DNA of 38,639 bases from NCBI GenBank assembly GCA_903824675.1, contig CAIJXV010000045.1:1-38639 (forward strand), in the 5' to 3' direction. Source of the DNA: an uncultured bacterium. GTDB lineage: Bacteria; Verrucomicrobiota; Kiritimatiellia; CAIKKV01; CAIJXV01. Of this stretch, positions 35,558 to 38,639 are shown piece by piece. Position 1 is the stretch's first letter. Each line of letters begins with the position of its first letter. The notes beneath the pieces were generated by a model. It worked only from the letters and a program-made list of their open reading frames with translations, did not search any database and had not been told where the DNA came from. A program made the position numbers and the translations under genes.

Positions 35558-36799
35558 ATGAGTAAGGCACAAATCCTCCCCCTATCCACCCATCTTCAAA
35601 CCCGATGGATGGAACTCTACCGCCATCTGCACGCCCACCCCGAGCTATCCATGAGCGAACAGGCGACTGCCGCGCGCATCGCCGATGAATTCACTCGCCT
35701 CGGATTCCAAGTCCAAACCGGCATCGGCGGCAATGGCGTCGCCGCGGTCCTGGCCAATGGACCCGGTCCGGTCATCCTCCTGCGGGCCGACATGGACGCC
35801 CTGCCCGTCGAGGAAAACACCGGACTTCCCTATGCCAGTCGGGTTCGCGTTCTTTCCCCCGACGGCCAATCCCTGCCCGTCATGCACGCCTGCGGACACG
35901 ATATTCATATGACCGTTCTGGTGGGTACGGCGGAACTACTCGCCGCCCATCGGGAAGACTGGTCGGGCACCTTGATCGCCATCGGACAGCCGGCGGAAGA
36001 AAAAATGAATGGGGCACAGGCCATGTTGGATGCCGGCCTCTACCAACGCATTCCCCGTCCCGATTTTGCCCTCTCGCTCCATGTCGCCCCCACCCTGCCC
36101 GCGGACACAGTTGGAATCTGCCCGGGTTATGCCTGGGCTTGCGCGGATCAGGTCCAAATCACCGTCCTCGGCGTCGGTGGACATGGAGCCACGCCACATA
36201 AGACCCGCGATCCCATTGTCCTCTCTGCCCAGTTAATCCTCGCCCTGCAAACCATCGTCAGCCGCGAGATTGACCCCGTCGATCCCGCCGTGATCAGTAT
36301 CGGCACCCTCCATGGCGGATCGGCCTTCAATATCATCCCCGACGAAGTCCGGCTCACCCTCACGCTCCGCACCTATGCCCCGGAGGTCCGCGAAAAACTA
36401 ATCGCCGCGATCCATCGTCAGGCGAAAGGTCTCGCCCTCGCCGCGGGCCTGCCAGAAAATCGCCTCCCGGTGGTCACGGTCAACCCCGCCTTTTGCCCAG
36501 CGGTCTATAACGATCCCGAGCTGACGGCTCGGATCGGTACCGCATTCCGCCGGGTACTCGGCGAACAAAAAGTGGTTGTGGTCAAACCGGAAATGGTCGG
36601 CGAGGATTTCGGTCTTTTCGGCCGGGTGACCCCCTCGATTCCCCTTTCGATTTATCGCCTCGGCGTCAGCCCGCCCAACAGCACGACCCCCTTCCCCCCC
36701 TTGCATTCGCCCCAGATGGCGCCCGTCGCTGATCTTGCGATTCCCACCGGCGTCCGCGCCCTCGCCGCCGCCGTAATAGATCTCCTGCCGCCCGCCTGA
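35558..36799 (+). CDS. M20-family amidohydrolase (N-acyl amino acid / hippurate hydrolase type)
   Basis: A 413-residue cytoplasmic metallohydrolase. Motifs in order are RHLHAHPELS (residues 22-31), LLRADMDALPVEE (74-86), the metal site MHACGHDIHM (109-118), IGQPAEEKMNG (142-152), LSLHVAPTLP (172-181), the dimerisation-domain GGHGATPHK, the binding segment LHGGSAFNIIPDEVRL, and EMVGEDFGLF near the end. This pattern is that of the M20D group (N-acyl-L-amino acid amidohydrolases, IAA-conjugate hydrolases, hippuricases). The exact substrate is unknown. GAGG lies eight bases before ATG 35558. It appears monocistronic, isolated by repeats on both sides. Confidence 0.93.
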   Translation: MSKAQILPLSTHLQTRWMELYRHLHAHPELSMSEQATAARIADEFTRLGFQVQTGIGGNGVAAVLANGPGPVILLRADMDALPVEENTGLPYASRVRVLSPDGQSLPVMHACGHDIHMTVLVGTAELLAAHREDWSGTLIAIGQPAEEKMNGAQAMLDAGLYQRIPRPDFALSLHVAPTLPADTVGICPGYAWACADQVQITVLGVGGHGATPHKTRDPIVLSAQLILALQTIVSREIDPVDPAVISIGTLHGGSAFNIIPDEVRLTLTLRTYAPEVREKLIAAIHRQAKGLALAAGLPENRLPVVTVNPAFCPAVYNDPELTARIGTAFRRVLGEQKVVVVKPEMVGEDFGLFGRVTPSIPLSIYRLGVSPPNSTTPFPPLHSPQMAPVADLAIPTGVRALAAAVIDLLPPA

Positions 36800-36931
36800 A
36801 ATCGGGTTCTTTCTGCATTACTGTGGGTTATTGCGTTTTGCCGATAAGAAAGGGAATTTCACGCAGAGCTCGCAAAGACGCTGAGGGGAACAGGCCGCGT
36901 GATGCACGATCCCGTTCCGGGAGCGCTCATC

Positions 36932-37051
36932 GCGCGGCCTTCTTTTCTGCCTCTATCCTTCGCGACCTCGGCGCCTCGGCGTGAAAAATGCGTATTTGTC
37001 TCATCTTGCAATTCTCCACTCTTTGCTCCTGGCTCTCTCCTCCCTCCACCC
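36932..37051. repeat. Second copy of a dispersed repeat also found at 31417-31558
   Basis: GCGCGGCCTTCTTTTCTGCC, then CGTGAAAAAT, ATTTGTCTCATCTTG and CTCTCTCCTCCCTCCACCC match in order the interior of the element upstream of ptsI, with indels. Just upstream, TTCACGCAGAGCTCGCAAAG (about 36857) is inverted relative to CCTCGGCGTGAA inside the copy. The rest of the gap 36800-37115 shows no gene. Confidence 0.6.
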
Positions 37052-37115
37052 AGCGCGGGGGAGGGTTGGGGTGAGGGGGCTCCGCGCAAACCGATCTATG
37101 TTTATAAAATGAACC

Positions 37116-38417
37116 CTATAACAAATCCAGGGGACTGGTCACCGGGTGGCGCAAATCCTTGACCACATGGGTATAGATCATGGTCGTCTCGACATTCTGA
37201 TGCCCAAGATATTCCTGGATTTGCCGGATGTCCACCCCATTGAGGAGCAGATGCGTGGCGAACGAATGCCTCAGAGTATGGACTGAGGCATGCTTAGGTA
37301 TTTGGGCTTTGGACAAAGCGTCTTTTAGCGCTGTTTGCAGGATGACCGGCGAAATATGATGACGCCGAATCAAACCGGAACGCGGATCCAAAGCTAATGT
37401 TTTGGTGGGAAAGACCCAATACCACGCCCATTCTTTTGCGGCTGATGGATATTTTCGGTCCAAGGCGTCTGGCATCCAGACACCCGCCAAATTAGCTTTG
37501 CGGTCCGCATCATACATCTCTTTAACGCGGTCAAGATGTTGCCGTAATGAAGTCTGAAGGCTTTCCGGTAAAAGCGTGGAACGGTCTTTATCGCCTTTCC
37601 CATTTCGGACAAACAAGAGATGACTGGAAAAATCGACATCCTTGACCCGAAGGCGGCAGCACTCCATCACGCGTAAACCACCCCCATACGTTAAGGCCGC
37701 CATTAAACGGGATACACCGGACATCAAAGCAAGCAAAGATTTGGTTTCGTCGACTGAAAAAACAACCGGTAAGTGCTGGCCTTTCCGAGCTCGAAGAGAA
37801 TGGCTGAAATCACCCATTTCAAAGTGCAAAACTTCGCGACAAAGAAACAAGATGGCGTTAAATGCTTGGTTTTGAGTCGAAGCTCCCACATGAAGATTTT
37901 CTGCCAAAAAGGCTAAAAAGTTATGTATCGACTCATTGGAAATCAAGAGTTTGCCGTCTGTGCGGGATTCGACCCTCGCCATATAGGCGAAAAATCGGGC
38001 AATCCAATCCAGATACGTGGTTTCAGTACGATATGCGTAATGTTTCAATCGAAGAGTAGATTGCGCCGCTGTGAGTGCCAGTTGAGAGTCAAAGAATCCG
38101 TCGGGCTCAACTTGGAAGCGGGGTTGCGTGATTGCCCATTGCGTATTTTTTAAAAAGTTATTGAAGAAAAGCGAAATAGCGCGCTCAGCCTGCTCGATTT
38201 GCCAGGGGGCCATGGATTGCGAGGATTCGATCCTTTCCGTAAAACCTCGAATTCGATCTTCCAAAGAGGCCGTTGGTTCGGGAACCGGTTGATCAAGGAA
38301 GCGGCGAACCCAGAGAACATAGAATCGGGCATTCCGTTCCGGCACCAAGTGGTTTTGTAGAATGAATTGGCCGAATTTCCCGAGTTCTATCTCATTGCTT
38401 GCGTTGTCGTTATGCAT
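37116..38417 (-). CDS. intI: Integron-type tyrosine recombinase, extended N-terminus
   Basis: A 433-residue site-specific recombinase. The catalytic residues are present: Arg in GGGLRVMECCRL, Lys in GKGDKDRS, His-x-x-Arg in VHTLRHSFATHLL, His in EYLGHQNVETT and the nucleophile Tyr in MIYTHV. The insertion diagnostic of integron integrases is seen in ALDRKYPSAAKEWAWYWVFP. About 110 residues precede the usual SAM-like core-binding domain (LRLKHYAYRTETTYLDWI), which makes it about 100 residues longer than IntI1. ATG 38415-38417 is chosen, with AAGGGG upstream; the longer frame to 38495 would encode repeat DNA. Cassettes, if any, would be expected beyond the right edge. Confidence 0.93.
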   Translation of the reverse strand: MHNDNASNEIELGKFGQFILQNHLVPERNARFYVLWVRRFLDQPVPEPTASLEDRIRGFTERIESSQSMAPWQIEQAERAISLFFNNFLKNTQWAITQPRFQVEPDGFFDSQLALTAAQSTLRLKHYAYRTETTYLDWIARFFAYMARVESRTDGKLLISNESIHNFLAFLAENLHVGASTQNQAFNAILFLCREVLHFEMGDFSHSLRARKGQHLPVVFSVDETKSLLALMSGVSRLMAALTYGGGLRVMECCRLRVKDVDFSSHLLFVRNGKGDKDRSTLLPESLQTSLRQHLDRVKEMYDADRKANLAGVWMPDALDRKYPSAAKEWAWYWVFPTKTLALDPRSGLIRRHHISPVILQTALKDALSKAQIPKHASVHTLRHSFATHLLLNGVDIRQIQEYLGHQNVETTMIYTHVVKDLRHPVTSPLDLL

Positions 38418-38438
38418 ATCACACCCCTTGTTCCCTTG

Positions 38439-38577
38439 ATAGACAAAGCTTCGCCTAACATAGATATTGCCGGGCAATTGCAAAGAGAAAAACAAGGGAT
38501 TTGGTGGCTTTTTGCCGTTCAGCGTCCTGGATAGCCAAAGCTTTGTCTATCCAAGGAAATACCGGGCAATTGCAAAG
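38439..38577. repeat. Pair of 47-bp direct repeats upstream of intI (possible attI region)
   Basis: Copies at 38439-38485 and 38531-38577 (period 92) each begin ATAG-[AC]-CAAAGCTT and end in an identical CCGGGCAATTGCAAAG. The second copy begins with a near-perfect palindrome (ATAGCCAAAGCTTTGTCTAT). The first contains GCCTAAC (38453-38459), a core-site-like heptamer (RYYYAAC). Its position immediately upstream of the integrase is where attI and the intI promoter are expected. No GTTRRRY heptamer occurs on the plus strand here, so the recombination point is unresolved. Confidence 0.6.
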
Positions 38578-38639
38578 TTATTCCCTGTTTTCCCGTTTGT
38601 GCAACCTGACAATATCTAGACCCTCATAAAGATTATTGA

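Noticed and set aside
38453-38459. GCCTAAC taken as a definite attC/attI core site
   Set aside because: It is a single heptamer in the orientation opposite to that expected for attI relative to the integrase, without the partner sites; it could occur by chance.
38418-38495. Upstream start of the integrase at 38495
   Set aside because: The extra 26 codons cover the direct-repeat region and lack a ribosome-binding site, whereas ATG 38417 has AAGGGG at proper spacing.

Overview
The window looks like a chromosomal segment of a Gram-negative bacterium of moderately high GC, most plausibly a member of the PVC group (Kiritimatiellota / Lentisphaerota / Verrucomicrobiota). The evidence is an LPS-core gene cluster (lpxK, a waaF-type heptosyltransferase, a family 2 glycosyltransferase), very large secreted multidomain proteins, a DUF4091 protein, an integron-type integrase with a long N-terminal extension, and intergenic regions full of palindromic and tandem repeats. 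The taxonomic assignment is inference; no rRNA or tRNA gene was recognised.

Layout. (1) 1-2.1 kb: an AbiE-type (type IV) toxin-antitoxin pair cut by the left edge, then debris of a type I restriction-modification gene and palindromic repeats. (2) 2.2-8.3 kb, plus strand: a TIM-barrel sugar isomerase/epimerase, pyrF, then a translationally coupled trio of an active HtrA-like serine protease, a paralogue that has lost all three catalytic residues, and a membrane M48 (Ste24-type) metalloprotease. (3) 8.3-15.1 kb, minus strand: a 2259-residue envelope protein that is a head-to-tail fusion of two homologous halves. (4) 15.2-16.8 kb: two decaying hydrolase genes, one a clan-A glycoside hydrolase stopped by a single amber codon. 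(5) 16.9-20.4 kb: a DUF72 protein and an OmpR-type two-component system, with a divergent amidohydrolase to 21.5 kb. (6) 21.5-26.6 kb, minus strand: an apparent operon gdhA - PIG-L deacetylase - lpxK - waaF-like - GT2, linking glutamate dehydrogenase to lipid A/LPS core synthesis. (7) 26.7-30.8 kb: a secreted M6 metalloprotease with BACON-like and four jelly-roll-like repeat modules. (8) 30.8-31.7 kb: a gene-free mosaic of inverted repeats. (9) 31.7-36.8 kb, plus strand: PTS enzyme I overlapping a DUF4091 gene, a 13-unit 24-bp minisatellite, and an M20 amidohydrolase. (10) 36.8-38.6 kb: a repeat copy and a minus-strand integron integrase whose upstream region holds a 47-bp direct repeat pair.

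The strongest candidates for something not well described are the protease/pseudoprotease/M48 operon, the fused double-length envelope protein, and the repeat pair in front of the integron integrase. The sequence alone does not show that any of these is a new system; each is reported with the comparison that would settle it.
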